Positions 63,594-64,000 of a stretch of DNA of 64,000 nt are shown piece after piece (position 1 is the stretch's first letter; every line of letters starts with the position of its first letter). This DNA comes from Anisus vortex (Eukaryota > Mollusca > Gastropoda > Planorbidae), in NCBI GenBank assembly GCA_949126835.1, contig OX421500.1:25305231-25369230 (forward strand), given 5' to 3'. The notes under the pieces were generated by a model. That model was not told the origin of the DNA. It did no database searches and saw only the letters and a list, made by a program, of their open reading frames with translations. The translations under genes were made by a program, and so were the position numbers.

Positions 63594-64000
63594 TTTCATT
63601 GACTTGGAGCTTGTAAGATATAACGGAGTGGCAGCAACCAAGAACTCAAATCTTTGGAAACTAGACTGGAAAAAAATGTGAAAGAAAATAATTTAAAAAA
63701 TGTGTTTTGTTTTTTGTTTAATTAACTAATTTTAAAGTTCAGATAGTGTCTTTTTTTTATGTAAACATTTTTAAATGTAAAAAAAAAATTATATTAGTTA
63801 ATTTTAAAAAAATGTACTAATACATTTTGTAAAATATTTGCTATATAAAAATAAGAGAAATGTTTTAGGATTGTTTAGAACTTGACAAGGGAAGTATGAA
63901 CAAATTTTTTATGTCACAAACTTTTTTCTAAATCATTTTGATTATTCTATTTGGTAGGTGAGAATATATTCAATATCATGGAAAGATGCCCTTTTTAAAT
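63594..64000 (+). other. 3' UTR, polyadenylation site not seen
   Basis: AT-rich sequence after the stop. I find no AATAAA before the window ends, only AATAAG near 63851, so the transcript end is unclear and may lie beyond the window. Confidence 0.5.

Overview
The window looks like AT-rich metazoan nuclear DNA with long, repeat-filled introns. A gastropod mollusc is the most likely source. That is inference from the mollusc-like mix of non-LTR elements and tRNA-derived SINEs; no species marker is visible.

The whole window is essentially one plus-strand gene, and its first to last coding bases are present. By following splice sites, reading phase and domain consensus I derive a 53-exon model: a 5' UTR exon ending at 913, the start codon at 1105, and the stop at 63591-63593. 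Every one of the 52 junctions keeps phase. The coding sum is 8673 nt, which is 2890 residues plus a stop. All introns are GT-AG except intron 9, which is GC-AG.

The protein is a type I membrane mosaic. In order it has a signal peptide; three tandem CUB-plus-EGF modules; NIDO, AMOP and VWD domains as in the MUC4 family; an Ig/cadherin-like fold; about twenty EGF or calcium-binding EGF repeats; an 11-copy Thr/Ser-rich mucin-like repeat; a SEA domain; a last small Cys-rich stretch; one transmembrane helix; and a tail of about 33 residues. It carries two known autoproteolysis motifs, GDPH at the VWD start and GSV in SEA. It therefore looks like a large membrane mucin or adhesion protein whose extracellular chain may be cut at two places yet stay attached.

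The most unusual feature lies in the DNA. At six or more places the tandem repeats are copies of the gene's own splice junctions (donors of exons 7 and 50; acceptors of exons 29, 33, 36 and 49), giving arrays of decoy splice sites. At exon 49 the decoys are in frame and would insert 16-residue copies of the SEA cleavage strand.

The introns also hold many mobile elements: a 6.3-kb gag-pro-only LTR element (5478-11788), a nested CR1-like LINE with an RTE-like and a pogo-like insertion (28233-32830), a hAT with a LINE inside (33882-36579), a divergent hAT-like element inside a splice-acceptor array (46898-49986), several MITEs, foldbacks and SINEs, and very long minisatellites (13084-14462 and 21391-24050).
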